Source of the DNA: Candidatus Cloacimonadota bacterium
Lineage (GTDB): Bacteria; Cloacimonadota; Cloacimonadia; Cloacimonadales; TCS61
Assembly: GCA_023133395.1 (NCBI GenBank)
Contig: JAGLWO010000046.1
Span: 1-5,415 of the forward strand
Direction of reading: 5' to 3'
DNA: 5,415 bases
Of the stretch, positions 5,258-5,415 are shown one piece after another. The position numbers and the translations under genes are program-made. The notes beneath the pieces were generated by a model. The model made no database searches and was not told the DNA's origin. It saw only the letters and a program-made list of their open reading frames with translations. Within the stretch, counting starts at the first letter, position 1; the number at the start of each line of letters is the position of its first letter.

Positions 5258-5415
5258 ATGGATAAAAAGCATCTCATTTTAGGTACAGCAGGGCATGTAG
5301 ACCATGGTAAAACAGCATTGATAAAAGCATTAACCGGATTTGACTGTGATACTCACAAACAGGAAAAGCAACGAGGAATTACCATAAACCTCGGATTTAC
5401 ACATCTCGACCTTCC
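5258..5415 (+). CDS. selB: Selenocysteine-specific translation elongation factor SelB (N-terminal part)
   Basis: SelB is the GTPase that binds Sec-tRNA and the SECIS hairpin in selenoprotein mRNAs and delivers selenocysteine at UGA. Only the first 52 codons are in the window; the gene continues past the right edge. The visible part is the start of the EF-Tu-like GTPase domain. The P-loop GHVDHGKT is at residues 12-19, followed by LTGFDCDTHKQEKQRGITIN (25-44) and LGF. The THKQEKQRGITINLGF switch I segment is of SelB type, whereas EF-Tu has a different sequence before RGITI. The ATG is preceded by GAAGGG (5249-5254). The divergent tRNA-Sec gene 127 bp away strongly supports the assignment. The C-terminal winged-helix domains that bind SECIS cannot be examined. 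Confidence 0.93.
   Translation, partial: MDKKHLILGTAGHVDHGKTALIKALTGFDCDTHKQEKQRGITINLGFTHLDL

Overview
This is an AT-rich window, apparently from a Gram-negative-type bacterium. It has a predicted lipoprotein with a lipobox and the genes that decode UGA as selenocysteine. The low GC content, the glutaminyl-cyclase-like M28 lipoprotein and the general gene style would fit the FCB group (for example Cloacimonadota or Bacteroidota relatives). That placement is an inference, because no rRNA or other taxonomic marker is present.

Layout from the right end. At 5258 a rightward gene begins and runs off the window. Its first 52 residues carry the GHVDHGKT P-loop and RGIT switch region of SelB, the selenocysteine-specific elongation factor. 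Divergently, on the minus strand at 5036-5130, lies a tRNA with a long variable arm and a UCA anticodon: tRNA-Sec (selC). The 127-bp gap between them probably holds both promoters. The two genes together form the core of a Sec-decoding locus; selA and selD are not in view.

Leftward from selC is a tightly packed minus-strand cluster of five genes. They are an M28-family, glutaminyl-cyclase-like lipoprotein (4068-4958); a membrane-anchored ComEA-type protein with two helix-hairpin-helix pairs (3463-4071, ATGA overlap with the previous gene); a very acidic Glu/Pro-rich protein with an N-terminal TPR-like segment (2324-3460, 2-bp gap); rsmD, the 16S rRNA m2G966 methyltransferase (1708-2241, 82-bp gap); and cysS, cysteinyl-tRNA synthetase (331-1707, starting on the base after the rsmD stop). 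Overlaps and short gaps suggest co-transcription, possibly from a promoter near 5010 or from the selC promoter.

The left 330 bp hold no convincing gene. They contain a repeated 10-mer (CACGTGCGTA), a 15-bp palindrome between its copies, and a possible leftward promoter that would serve a gene beyond the window edge. No mobile element, CRISPR array or phage gene was seen. The most notable items are the divergent selC/selB locus, an apparently irregular tRNA-Sec acceptor stem, the glutaminyl-cyclase-like lipoprotein, and the unrecognised acidic TPR protein.
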